Source: Thioclava sp. GXIMD2076
GTDB lineage: Bacteria > Pseudomonadota > Alphaproteobacteria > Rhodobacterales > Rhodobacteraceae
Length of the DNA: 64,000 nt
Assembly (NCBI RefSeq): GCF_037949795.1
Contig: NZ_CP149932.1
Coordinates: 2,283,001 to 2,347,000 of the forward strand
Direction: 5' to 3'
The position numbers were made by a program, and so were the translations under genes. Under the pieces are notes generated by a model. It was not told where the DNA came from. It did not search any database and saw only the letters and a list, made by a program, of their open reading frames with translations. This document shows, piece after piece, positions 9,267-17,102 of this stretch (positions within the stretch are counted from its first letter, which is position 1; each line of letters starts with the position of its first letter).

Positions 9267-10133
9267 ATGGCCGTCTTTTCCTCTAAGTTGTTGCTGACTT
9301 CCGCACCGTTTTCCCAACGAGGTGCCCCCGACACCCTGCCCCCACAGACAGGCCCTGCCCATCGGCTGGACACGATCCAGCATCTGGCCCAGGGCGGGCG
9401 CTGGCGGATGGAGGCGATGCGGGCCCTGTCCGAGCCCTGTCTCTACTGGATCACCCGCGGTCAGGGCCGCGTCACGGTGGGCGGCGTGCAACGGGGTTAC
9501 GGGGTCCATAATGCGATCTTCCTGCCAGCAGGCGTGATGCACGGCCTCGAACTCGGGGCCAACACCCAAGGGCTCGTGCTGTTCTTCGGGCGCGATCATG
9601 ACCCGACCCTGCCGGCCAATCCGCAGCATCTGCGGGTCAGGGAGGCCACCGCGCAAAGCGAGCTGACCGCTCTTCTTGAGGCACTCAACCGCGAGAGCAG
9701 CCAACCAAGGATCGGCTCGGACAGGGCGGCGGAGTTCCAGATGGGGCTGATCTCGGTCTGGCTGGAACGCCAAATAGCCGTTGCACCGCAAGACAGCCTG
9801 CCCCCCAAAAACGCGCGCAAGCTGGTGAACCGCTTCACCGCGCTGGTGGAACGTGATTTCCGCTCGAGCCAAACCGTTTCGGATTATGCCCGCCAATTGC
9901 GGGTCACGCCCACCCATCTGTCGCGTGTCTGCCGGGATGCCTGCGGGCGGCCAGCCTCCGATCTGCTGCAGGAACGCCGCCTCTACGAGGCACGAAGGCT
10001 ATTGCTGGATACCCAGATGCCGATCAAGGAGATTGCCGCGCGGCTCGGCTTTCGCAGCCAGACCTACTTCTCGCGCAACTTTCTCGCGCAGACCGGCTCG
10101 ACCCCCAGTAAATTCCGCCAATCGGGTCATTGA
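9267..10133 (+). CDS. AraC family transcriptional regulator
   Basis: This 288-residue protein pairs an N-terminal cupin-like sensing domain with a C-terminal AraC two-helix-turn-helix DNA-binding domain (about residues 190-285). The cupin region includes VHNAIFLPAGVMHGLEL; the HTH region has DYARQLRVTPTHLSRVCRD and IKEIAARLGFRSQTYFSRNF. I use the ATG at 9267, which follows GGAG by 6 bases; an upstream in-frame start would overlap miaA. The ligand and target are unknown. The nearest candidate targets are the aldehyde dehydrogenase genes downstream on the other strand, but nothing ties them directly. Confidence 0.88.
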   Translation: MAVFSSKLLLTSAPFSQRGAPDTLPPQTGPAHRLDTIQHLAQGGRWRMEAMRALSEPCLYWITRGQGRVTVGGVQRGYGVHNAIFLPAGVMHGLELGANTQGLVLFFGRDHDPTLPANPQHLRVREATAQSELTALLEALNRESSQPRIGSDRAAEFQMGLISVWLERQIAVAPQDSLPPKNARKLVNRFTALVERDFRSSQTVSDYARQLRVTPTHLSRVCRDACGRPASDLLQERRLYEARRLLLDTQMPIKEIAARLGFRSQTYFSRNFLAQTGSTPSKFRQSGH

Positions 10134-10292
10134 GGCTGGGCACCCGTCCTTGGGTAAACGACACGGCTGCAGTTTGAAAAGCTCGGGGAGAGTTCATCAC
10201 ATAGGAGCCTGTCCCGACCCTTCGCAGGCGGAGACCATATGCGCCCATGGCCTTTGGTGCAGGATCAGGATCCACTCTTGCGGGAATGCCGC

Positions 10293-10532
10293 TCAGTAAC
10301 CGTTGGCAGCCCTGATACAATCCAGCTCGGCGGTGATACGGCTACGCATCGGTCGGACCTGTGCATCGGTCTGTAGAATACGGGACTTATGTGTATCGAT
10401 AAATTTCATCGCGCGACCATGATCACTCACCGATTGCGGCACATAATCACAGCAGGATGTTTCCAAACCAGTTCTCGCCCGGGCCAGCACATCTGACCCC
10501 AAACCCGGCGCAACAATACGGGACTGGTACAT
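10293..10532 (-). CDS. Small hypothetical protein with paired cysteines
   Basis: I do not recognise this 79-residue protein. The ATG at 10532 is preceded by a near-ideal ribosome site GGGAGGA with a 5-base gap, the main reason for calling it real. It is soluble in character, with no signal peptide or membrane helix, and has a Cys-Cys pair (SCCDY, residues 27-28) and a third Cys near the C-terminus (LDCI). It lies just downstream of DUF779 on the same strand, about 150 bases away. It could be the last member of the aldehyde dehydrogenase run or an independent gene. Confidence 0.6.
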   Translation of the reverse strand: MYQSRIVAPGLGSDVLARARTGLETSCCDYVPQSVSDHGRAMKFIDTHKSRILQTDAQVRPMRSRITAELDCIRAANGY

Positions 10533-10681
10533 TCACTTCCTCCCATCTGCATAGGCAGCTTCCTACCGCCCATGCTTACGAGATTACATGAAAGAGTTAA
10601 CAGTAATTTAACAAAATACACCCCAGTCCTGATTTATAACAGGGCACTTCCCGCCAAGCGTGCAATTTGGGCAGGAACTGC

Positions 10682-11023
10682 CTAGCTCTCGGGCAGGTCG
10701 CAAATCTCCGAGCGTGTCAGGAAGCGCAAAGGCCGCCCGTTATCGAGCGAGAACTGGCCGCCCCCCAGCCCCGGGATCGCGTCGATGGTGATGTCGGTAT
10801 GTTTCCAGACCTCATACTGCGCGCCCGAGATATAGACAGGCATGCCGCCGATCTCGCCGAGTTTCACGTCATTCTCGCCGATCCGGAACTCGCCCTGCGG
10901 ATAGCACATGGGCGCCGAGCCATCACAGCACCCGCCCGATTGATGGAACAGAACCGGCCCGTGATCGGCCACGATCTCTTCGAGAAATGCCAGTGCCACC
11001 TCGGTGGCTGTAACCTTTGTCAT
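10682..11023 (-). CDS. DUF779 domain-containing protein
   Basis: The 113-residue protein carries the DUF779 hallmark HQSGGCCDGSAPMC followed by GMPVYISGAQYEVW. The biochemical role of the family is not established. It is often encoded next to acetaldehyde-type dehydrogenases, and here it lies 82 bases downstream of one on the same strand. The clustered Cys residues could bind a metal, which is inference. A TCCTCCTC complement upstream of the ATG gives a strong ribosome site. Confidence 0.9.
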   Translation of the reverse strand: MTKVTATEVALAFLEEIVADHGPVLFHQSGGCCDGSAPMCYPQGEFRIGENDVKLGEIGGMPVYISGAQYEVWKHTDITIDAIPGLGGGQFSLDNGRPLRFLTRSEICDLPES

Positions 11024-11105
11024 CGCTTCCTCCTCTCATGCCCCCTGACGAAAATCGCCCGCCCCTCGCGGGTCGGGCGATCCCCACTCGTTACATCCTA
11101 ACTCG

Positions 11106-12635
11106 TTAGAAGAAGCCCAACTTGTTGGGGTTATAGCTGACCAGCATGTTCTTGGTCTGCTGGTAGTGATCGAGCATCATCTTATGGGTCTCGCGCCCGA
11201 TACCCGATTGCTTATAGCCCCCGAAGGCCGCATGGGCCGGATAGGCATGATAGTTATTGACCCAGACACGGCCGGCCTGAATTTTGCGACCGAAGCGGTA
11301 GCAGGTATTGGCATCGCGCGACCACACGCCCGCACCGAGCCCGTAGAGCGTGTCATTGGCGATCTCGAGCGCATCATCGGCATCCTTGAAGGTCGTCACC
11401 GACACAACCGGCCCGAAGATCTCCTCCTGGAAGACCCGCATCTTGTTATGGCCGCGCAGGATGGTGGGCTGGATGTAGTAGCCGTTTGCCAGCTCGCCCG
11501 ACATCTGTGCCGCCCCGCCGCCGGTCAGCACCTCGGCGCCCTCCTTGCGGCCGATCTCCATATAGGACAGGATCTTCTCTTTCTGCTCGGCCGAGGCCTG
11601 TGCCCCGATCATGGTGGCGGCATCGCGCGGGTCGCCCTGAATGATGGCCTGCGTGCGCTTGATGGCACGTTCCATGAACTCCTCGTAGATATCCTCCTGG
11701 ATGAGCGCCCGCGAGGGGCAGGTGCAGACTTCACCCTGATTGAGTGCGAACAGCACGAAGCCCTCGATCGCCTTGTCGAAGAAAGCATCATCCTCGCGGC
11801 AGACATCGGAGAAGAAGATATTGGGCGACTTGCCCCCCAGTTCCAGCGTGACCGGAATCAGGTTTTCCGAGGCATATTGCATGATCAGCCGGCCCGTCGA
11901 GGTCTCGCCGGTGAAGGCGATTTTCGAGATGCGCTTGCTCGATGCCAGCGGCTTGCCCGCCTCAAGCCCGAAGCCGTTCACGATATTCAGCACGCCGGGC
12001 GGCAGGATATCGGCGATCAGTTCGGCAAAGACCATGATCGTGGCGGGCGTCTGCTCGGCGGGTTTCAGGACGATGCAATTGCCTGCCGCCAGCGCCGGCG
12101 CCATCTTCCATGCCGCCATCAGAAGCGGGAAGTTCCACGGGATGATCTGGCCCACAACACCCAACGGCTCGTGGAAGTGATAGGCGACCGTATCGGCATC
12201 GATCTCCGACATGGTGCCCTCCTGCGAGCGCAGCACACCGGCGAAATAGCGGAAATGGTCGATGGCGAGCGGCACATCGGCCGCACGGGTCTCGCGGATC
12301 GGCTTGCCGTTATCCCAGCATTCCGCCGTCGCCAGCAACTCGAGGTTCTCTTCCATGCGGTCGGCGATCGCCAGAAGCACCTGTGCGCGCTGTGCGGGCG
12401 AGGTTTTGTGGCCCCAGCTCTCTTTTGCGGCATGAGCGGCATCGAGCGCATCATTGACATCGGAGGCATCCGAGCGGGCGATCTCGCCAATCACGCCACC
12501 GGTTAGCGGGGTGATATTATCGAAATAGCGGCCCGCATTGGGGGCCTTGAAGGTGCCACCGATGAAGTTGTCATAGCGGCTGCGGAACGGCGAGACCATC
12601 ACGCCCTTGAAGTCTGCTGTTAGATCATTGGCCAT
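11106..12635 (-). CDS. NAD-dependent aldehyde dehydrogenase (acetaldehyde type, Adh/ExaC-like)
   Basis: This enzyme oxidises aldehydes, most likely acetaldehyde, to the acid with NAD(P). The 509-residue product uses the ATG at 12635, preceded by GGGAGGAG. It contains the NAD-binding segment [11 protein letters not shown], the general base in LELGGKSPN and the catalytic Cys in GEVCTCPSR near residue 300. The C-terminal [13 protein letters not shown] motif is also present. The double-Cys active site, C-terminal [15 protein letters not shown] and DUF779 neighbour match the acetaldehyde dehydrogenase subgroup. A dyad operator lies about 110 bases upstream, next to the AcoR-like regulator. Confidence 0.93.
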   Translation of the reverse strand: MANDLTADFKGVMVSPFRSRYDNFIGGTFKAPNAGRYFDNITPLTGGVIGEIARSDASDVNDALDAAHAAKESWGHKTSPAQRAQVLLAIADRMEENLELLATAECWDNGKPIRETRAADVPLAIDHFRYFAGVLRSQEGTMSEIDADTVAYHFHEPLGVVGQIIPWNFPLLMAAWKMAPALAAGNCIVLKPAEQTPATIMVFAELIADILPPGVLNIVNGFGLEAGKPLASSKRISKIAFTGETSTGRLIMQYASENLIPVTLELGGKSPNIFFSDVCREDDAFFDKAIEGFVLFALNQGEVCTCPSRALIQEDIYEEFMERAIKRTQAIIQGDPRDAATMIGAQASAEQKEKILSYMEIGRKEGAEVLTGGGAAQMSGELANGYYIQPTILRGHNKMRVFQEEIFGPVVSVTTFKDADDALEIANDTLYGLGAGVWSRDANTCYRFGRKIQAGRVWVNNYHAYPAHAAFGGYKQSGIGRETHKMMLDHYQQTKNMLVSYNPNKLGFF

Positions 12636-12745
12636 TGTCTTTCTCCTCCCAAAGAAATCCGGTCGGCCCGTTTGGTGGTCGACCATCCTGCCCCCACTCT
12701 AACACATATTCCTCTACCGCATAGGTGCCATGCGTCTGGCGACGA

Positions 12746-12777
12746 GGTGAACTGTCTCAGCACCGAGACAGTTCACC
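12746..12777. promoter_or_regulatory. 13-bp-arm dyad operator upstream of the aldehyde dehydrogenase
   Basis: GGTGAACTGTCTC (12746-12758) and its exact reverse complement (12765-12777) flank the 6 bases AGCACC. It lies 111 bases upstream of the dehydrogenase ATG and 16 bases past the regulator stop. No T-run follows, so a Rho-independent terminator is less likely than a protein-binding site. A degenerate copy, TGTCTC-AACACG-GA, lies upstream of the regulator at 13836-13849. The natural reading is that the AcoR-like protein binds here. Confidence 0.6.
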
Positions 12778-12793
12778 GCCAGAAAGTCTGCCC

Positions 12794-13765
12794 TCAGACC
12801 TCCAGCCCCAAGGCCTTGGCCTTGCGATAGAAGGTCGCCCGTCCGATCCCGAGTGCACGGGCGGCAGCTGTCACATTGCCTCCTGTCCGCGCAAGGGCCC
12901 GCGCCATCTCGGCGCGCTGCGCATCGGCCAGCCCCTGACGGGGTGCGCCATCCAGAAGGTCCGAGGCGGGCAGCGACCCCATTTGGGCCTCCTCCAGATC
13001 GAGCCGCCTGCGCGCCGCACGATTGGCCCCGATCACCAGATCGTCGCGGTCGAGCGCCAGAAGCGCGATCTCCTGCGCACCGGTGCCCTCCTCGGCCAGC
13101 GACACGATCCGCGCGCCCTCATAGGCCTGCCGGAACAGCGAGGCCTCGATCCGGCGCGCGGTTTCCTGCACGCTCGAGGCCAAGAGCCGCGCATAGGCCG
13201 CATCGAGCGTGTGGCGGGCGGAACTGACATCAATCACTCCCGCCAGAGCGCCCGATGCCCCGAAGATCGGCGCACCGCTACAGCACAGCGCCGTATTGCT
13301 CTCGCGGAAATGGTCGTCGCGCCAGATGGTCACGGGGCGTTCCTCGGCGGCACAGGTGCCGATACCGTTGGTGCCCTCGGCCTGTTCCGACCAGTCGGTG
13401 CCCGCCACCAGATTGCAGGACTGGAACCCGCCCATATCGGCGGCGCGGATGCGTTCGGCCAGCACCACGCCGCGCGCATCCGACAGGAATACGCTGCACC
13501 CTGCATCGGCCACATTGGCGGCAAGCCGGTCCAGATGTGCCTCGGCCAGCCGGATCATCGGCCCCGCCTCTTCCTGCAGAAGCCGCAATTCGCGCGCGCT
13601 CAGCCGTTCGCCTCCGGGTCGGACCGAGGGATCGAGTTTGTAATGGATGAAAGACCGTCGCCAACTTGCGGCCACGCCCGGACGGCTGGCGGCGGAGCTG
13701 GATGCGATCACCGACTGGATGCGCTCGCTATGGCGCTCCCCGGCATGATGTCTGTCGATACGCAA
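12794..13765 (-). CDS. AcoR-like GAF/Fis-type regulator without an AAA+ domain
   Basis: The 323-residue protein has the N-terminal sensory part of AcoR-type activators: SWRRS at 36-40, then a GAF-like domain with FLSDARGVVL, GTDWSEQAEGTNGIGT and GVIDVSSA. The C-terminal Fis-type helix-turn-helix is AARALGIGRATFYRKAKALG. The roughly 230-residue sigma-54-contacting AAA+ module that normally lies between is absent; no GAFTGA or Walker motif is seen. The likely start is a TTG at 13765, with GGGAGG nine bases upstream. It probably controls the downstream aldehyde dehydrogenase, given position and the shared dyad. Confidence 0.85.
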   Translation of the reverse strand: MRIDRHHAGERHSERIQSVIASSSAASRPGVAASWRRSFIHYKLDPSVRPGGERLSARELRLLQEEAGPMIRLAEAHLDRLAANVADAGCSVFLSDARGVVLAERIRAADMGGFQSCNLVAGTDWSEQAEGTNGIGTCAAEERPVTIWRDDHFRESNTALCCSGAPIFGASGALAGVIDVSSARHTLDAAYARLLASSVQETARRIEASLFRQAYEGARIVSLAEEGTGAQEIALLALDRDDLVIGANRAARRRLDLEEAQMGSLPASDLLDGAPRQGLADAQRAEMARALARTGGNVTAAARALGIGRATFYRKAKALGLEV

Positions 13766-13835
13766 AATGAAAAGCCTCCCCTCTCTTCCTTGCTGGCACC
13801 AAGGATAGGACGGAAGCGCTTTTCATTGCAAACAT

Positions 13836-13853
13836 TGTCTCAACACGGATCGC
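13836..13853. promoter_or_regulatory. Degenerate copy of the AcoR-like dyad upstream of its gene
   Basis: TGTCTC-AACACG-GATCGC matches 12 of 18 positions of the central 18 bases of the 12746-12777 dyad, with an intact left half and degraded right half. It is 71 bases upstream of the regulator TTG start. Autoregulation is inferred. Confidence 0.35.
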
Positions 13854-13883
13854 GCGGAAGGACCGGTGATCCGCGCCTGCCGA

Positions 13884-14636
13884 TCACTCCTCGTCGTCGT
13901 CGGCCTCGCCCTCGTGGCGCTTACCACGGAAGCCTTGGGCCACCACGAATTTCTCGGAACTGTCGGAACGCGACGCCGGAGGTTTCACATTGGCGACTTT
14001 GGTGAAGTTCTTCTTGAGGATGGTGAGAAGCTCGTTCTCGGCCCCGCCCGCCAGAACCTTGGCCACGAAAGTGCCGCCCTCCTCGAGCACATCGAAGGCG
14101 AAATAGGCCGCGGCCTCGCACAGCGTGATGATGCGCAGGTGGTCGGTGTTCTGATGGCCCGAGGAGGCCGCCGCCATATCCGACATCACCACATGCGCAG
14201 TGCCGCCCAGCCATTCCTTTACCTTGTCATCGGCACCCTCTTCGAGGAAGTCCAGCTGGTGCAGCTCGGCGCCCGCGATGGCATCGATCTCCTGCAGGTC
14301 CACCCCCAGCACGGTGCCCACCTTCTTGCCCGATTTCTCGCCAAGCGCGTTCACGCGTTTGACGGCCACCTGACACCAGCCGCCCGGCGCACAGCCCAGA
14401 TCGACGACCCGCGCGCCCGGCACGAGGAAGCGGTATTTGTCGTCCAGCTCGAGGATCTTGTAGGCCGCGCGCCCGCGATAGCCTTCCTTGCGCGCCCGCA
14501 CGACATAGGGGTCGTTGAGCTGGCGTTCCAGCCAGAGCGTGGAGCTCAACTTGCGGCCCTTCGCGGTCTTGACCCGCACCCGCAGGTCCCGCTGGCCGCG
14601 ACCCGAGGTATTCTTGCCCGTAGGTGTCTTGACCAT
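13884..14636 (-). CDS. rlmE: 23S rRNA (uridine-2'-O-)-methyltransferase RlmE (FtsJ/RrmJ)
   Basis: RlmE methylates the 2'-O of a universally conserved uridine in the A loop of 23S rRNA. The 250-residue protein has the SAM motif DLGCAPGGW at 79-87. Catalytic-type residues are visible in order: Lys60 (RAAYK), an Asp in VMSDMAA, and a Lys in FVAKVLAGG. The E. coli enzyme is about 209 residues, so there are extra basic N-terminal residues and an acidic C-terminal tail ending in EGEADDDEE. It starts 3 bases after the ppx/gppA stop, so the two are co-transcribed. Confidence 0.93.
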   Translation of the reverse strand: MVKTPTGKNTSGRGQRDLRVRVKTAKGRKLSSTLWLERQLNDPYVVRARKEGYRGRAAYKILELDDKYRFLVPGARVVDLGCAPGGWCQVAVKRVNALGEKSGKKVGTVLGVDLQEIDAIAGAELHQLDFLEEGADDKVKEWLGGTAHVVMSDMAAASSGHQNTDHLRIITLCEAAAYFAFDVLEEGGTFVAKVLAGGAENELLTILKKNFTKVANVKPPASRSDSSEKFVVAQGFRGKRHEGEADDDEE

Positions 14637-14639
14637 GTC

Positions 14640-15752
14640 TTACTCCAGTTCTTCAAGGACGCCATCGGCGGCCATCTGTGCATATAATAGGCCCTCGCGC
14701 AGGCCACGATCGGCCACGGAAAGCTGGTTGGTGGGCCAGACCCGCATCAGCGCCTGCAAGATCGCAGCCCCCGACATGATCAGCGAATGACGGTCGCGCC
14801 CGATCCGCGGGTCGAGCCTGCGGCCGTCCGGTCCGAGTTTCAGGAAGGATCGGATTACCCCGTCGATCTCGGTGGTGTTCATCATCAGCCCGTCAACCCG
14901 ATTGCGGTCATAGCGACGCAGGCCGAGATGGCAAGCCGCAACCGTGGTTACCGTCCCCGAAGTGCCGATAATCTGGAACCCTTCCTGCGGGCTGCCCGAG
15001 GCATAGGGGGTGAAATCGGCCAGTTTCTCCTCGAAAAACCAGCTCATCAGTGCAAAGCGGGCGGCATCATCCTCGACATCGCCATACTGGTCCTTGAGCG
15101 TGGCGACGCCCAGCGGCACCGAGATCCAGTCAACGACCCGCGCCGCCGGTCCGGGGAGGTTACTCTGGTCGAACCCCTGTGCCAGTCGCATGATCGCGCG
15201 GGCGCGGTCACCGGGCGGCACATCCTCGAGATCGATCCAGACCAGCTCCGTGGACCCACCGCCGATATCGACCACCAGCACCTGCTCGGTATTGGGGCGC
15301 ACCAGCGAGCCGCAGGAGATCACCGCAAGGCGCGCCTCCTCTTCCGCCGGAATAATCTCCAGCGGCAATCCGGTCTCGCGCCGGACATAGCGGATGAAAT
15401 CGCGCGCGTTCCTGGCCCGCCTGCAGGCCTCGGTGGCGACGAGCCGCATCCGCTTCACATGATGTTTGTCGATCTTGCGTCGGCATATCTGCAATGCCTG
15501 CACGGTTCGCGCCATGGCAGACCGGGACAACCGGCCGGAGGCTTCGAGCCCCTGACCGAGTTGGACAGCCTTCGAGAAGCTGTCCACCACATGGAACTGA
15601 GAGCCCTTCGGACGGGCGATCAGCATGCGGCAGCTATTAGTGCCCAGATCCAGCGCAGCATAAAGCTCGCCGGAATCGGCACTGGGGCGCACGGGGTGCT
15701 CTACCGATAGTGTCGGGAACGCGCCCGCAGCCCTGGGACGCTTGGGCGCCAT
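14640..15752 (-). CDS. Ppx/GppA exopolyphosphatase/guanosine pentaphosphatase family protein
   Basis: Members of this actin-fold family hydrolyse polyphosphate and/or pppGpp. The 370-residue product has the N-terminal phosphate loop ALDLGTNSCRMLIA, the ATEACRRARN segment and the second loop VVDIGGGSTELVW. I use the ATG at 15752, with GGAGG eight bases upstream; an upstream start adds seven residues. At this length it has only the two core domains and lacks the C-terminal HD-like domain of long Ppx proteins. Substrate cannot be decided from sequence. It is the first gene of a two-gene operon with rlmE. Confidence 0.88.
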   Translation of the reverse strand: MAPKRPRAAGAFPTLSVEHPVRPSADSGELYAALDLGTNSCRMLIARPKGSQFHVVDSFSKAVQLGQGLEASGRLSRSAMARTVQALQICRRKIDKHHVKRMRLVATEACRRARNARDFIRYVRRETGLPLEIIPAEEEARLAVISCGSLVRPNTEQVLVVDIGGGSTELVWIDLEDVPPGDRARAIMRLAQGFDQSNLPGPAARVVDWISVPLGVATLKDQYGDVEDDAARFALMSWFFEEKLADFTPYASGSPQEGFQIIGTSGTVTTVAACHLGLRRYDRNRVDGLMMNTTEIDGVIRSFLKLGPDGRRLDPRIGRDRHSLIMSGAAILQALMRVWPTNQLSVADRGLREGLLYAQMAADGVLEELE

Positions 15753-15959
15753 GATTACGCCCTCCGATTTCAAGTTATCTCTAACCTAAACTTTGCACTA
15801 TGAAGGTGCAAGGGATCGCGGGCGATTTCGCGCAACTCGGGGAGCGGTGCTGCGGCAGGCACGCTCACGCAGGTTTTGACCGAACACGCTTGACCTGTTC
15901 ACGCGCCTCGGGCAGGTGCGCAGCGACCCGAAACAGAACCGCCGGAAAAGGAGTATTGC

Positions 15960-16424
15960 ATGAGCGAGTCTATCTATAGCCATCTGACCCAGCTGGGGGG
16001 CGAGACACAGCTGCCGACCTCCCCCGATCAGGCGGTGCTGGAGCGCGTGCCCAATCCGCATAAGGGCACCGGATATACGGTGCGCTTCGTGGCGCCCGAA
16101 TTCACCTCGCTCTGCCCGATGACCGGACAGCCCGATTTCGCACATCTGGTGATCGACTATGTGCCTCGCGACTGGCTGGTGGAATCGAAATCGTTGAAAC
16201 TCTTCCTCGGTTCGTTCCGCAATCACGGCGATTTCCACGAGGCCTGCACCGTGGGCATCGGCAAACGTCTGGCCGAGACGCTGGATCCCGAATGGCTGCG
16301 CATCGGCGGCTACTGGTATCCGCGCGGCGGCATCCCGATCGACGTCTTCTTCCAGACAGGCCCGCAGCCCGAAGGCATCTGGATCCCCGATCAGGGTGTT
16401 CCGCCCTATCGCGGTCGCGGCTGA
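15960..16424 (+). CDS. queF: NADPH-dependent 7-cyano-7-deazaguanine reductase
   Basis: QueF reduces preQ0 to preQ1 with NADPH in queuosine synthesis. The 154-residue protein is the short, unimodular type. The catalytic Cys52 lies in [13 protein letters not shown] with the proton donor Asp59, and the NADPH motif ESKSLKLF follows. GGAG precedes the ATG by 6 bases. The gene diverges from ppx/gppA. Another queuosine gene, tgt, is about 15 kb away in the window. Confidence 0.96.
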   Translation: MSESIYSHLTQLGGETQLPTSPDQAVLERVPNPHKGTGYTVRFVAPEFTSLCPMTGQPDFAHLVIDYVPRDWLVESKSLKLFLGSFRNHGDFHEACTVGIGKRLAETLDPEWLRIGGYWYPRGGIPIDVFFQTGPQPEGIWIPDQGVPPYRGRG

Positions 16425-16448
16425 GCAAGATATCGCAAGCTAGAAACC

Positions 16449-16478
16449 ATGGCGCGCCCTGATCGGGGTGCGCCATTT
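16449..16478 (+). terminator. Terminator hairpin after queF
   Basis: ATGGCGCGCCC (16449-16459) pairs with GGGTGCGCCAT (16466-16476, one G-U pair), giving an 11-bp stem with TTT after it. It is 25 bases past the queF stop. Confidence 0.6.
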
Positions 16479-16737
16479 GCGTTCTGCCCATGTGCCTTCG
16501 GATACTAGAATTCAACAGTTTGCCAAGTTGACTAAACCTTGAATTGAAAATCGGGTCTAAATTATCGACTTATGATAAGCATATTTACAATACCGTAACC
16601 TAGCTGATCGACACTCTCCCTATGTCAAGCGCCTGACGGTGGCATTCACCCCACACCCCCGCCATCAGCGCGCAACCATCACCGCCCGGAACCTGTGGCA
16701 GCGGGTCCCGGGCGGGGATGCCAACCAGTGATTCTGC

Positions 16738-16759
16738 CCTCTCCTGAGAACAGGAGAGG
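16738..16759. other. Perfect 9-bp hairpin in the intergenic stretch
   Basis: CCTCTCCTG (16738-16746), loop AGAA, and CAGGAGAGG (16751-16759). No T-run follows on either strand. It could be a structured RNA element or a protein site; isolated from any gene, its role is unknown. Confidence 0.4.
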
Positions 16760-17026
16760 AACATGAGAGCCTGCTTATGATGAATTAAGGATATTAATCG
16801 CCGCACTGCCGAAAAAGACTGCGGCAGATACAAACAAATTATATGAAATTTAAGAAACAAACCGTTGATTTGCCCAAATTTCGCCCCTCGAAACGAGGGA
16901 AATGTGGCAGCAATCTGGCAGCTTTCCCGCAAAACCCCGCGCCCATCGGAGATCGTGTTCAAACCACGGCAAAACCGAGATAAATGCGGCAGGTTTACTT
17001 CCAATTTGCCTTAATATTTATGCAAT

Positions 17027-17045
17027 CGTAAACGAAACGTTTACG
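17027..17045. promoter_or_regulatory. Dyad operator candidate upstream of the DUF2927 gene
   Basis: CGTAAACG (17027-17034), AAA, CGTTTACG (17038-17045) form a perfect 8-bp inverted repeat 58 bases upstream of the ATG. This is the size and symmetry of a dimeric-repressor site. No regulator is encoded nearby, so the binding protein is unknown. Confidence 0.45.
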
Positions 17046-17102
17046 CAGAAAGATGCACGTTTTAGCGTGTAGTGGGGTAAAACAACGGGGGAACGCACTG
17101 CC

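Larger units (their letters stand above)
16479..17102. other. AT-richer intergenic stretch without a convincing gene
   Basis: About 620 bases between the queF terminator and the DUF2927 gene are visibly richer in A and T than the flanks. The only long reading frame (minus strand, 16600-17004) would need a TTG start, has no good ribosome site and shows no protein features, so I do not call it. The stretch holds a perfect 9-bp hairpin at 16738-16759 and a dyad at 17027-17045. It probably contains regulatory DNA and possibly a small RNA; neither is proven. Confidence 0.5.

Noticed and set aside
12636..12745. Sigma-54 promoter for the aldehyde dehydrogenase
   Set aside because: A TGGCAC is present on the minus strand, but the GC at the required distance for the -12 element is missing.
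15753..15959. preQ1 riboswitch upstream of queF
   Set aside because: I could not find a convincing H-type pseudoknot or A-rich tail; the leader is short and GC-rich.
16600..17004. 134-codon minus-strand frame in the AT-richer stretch
   Set aside because: It needs a TTG start without a ribosome site and has no recognisable domain.
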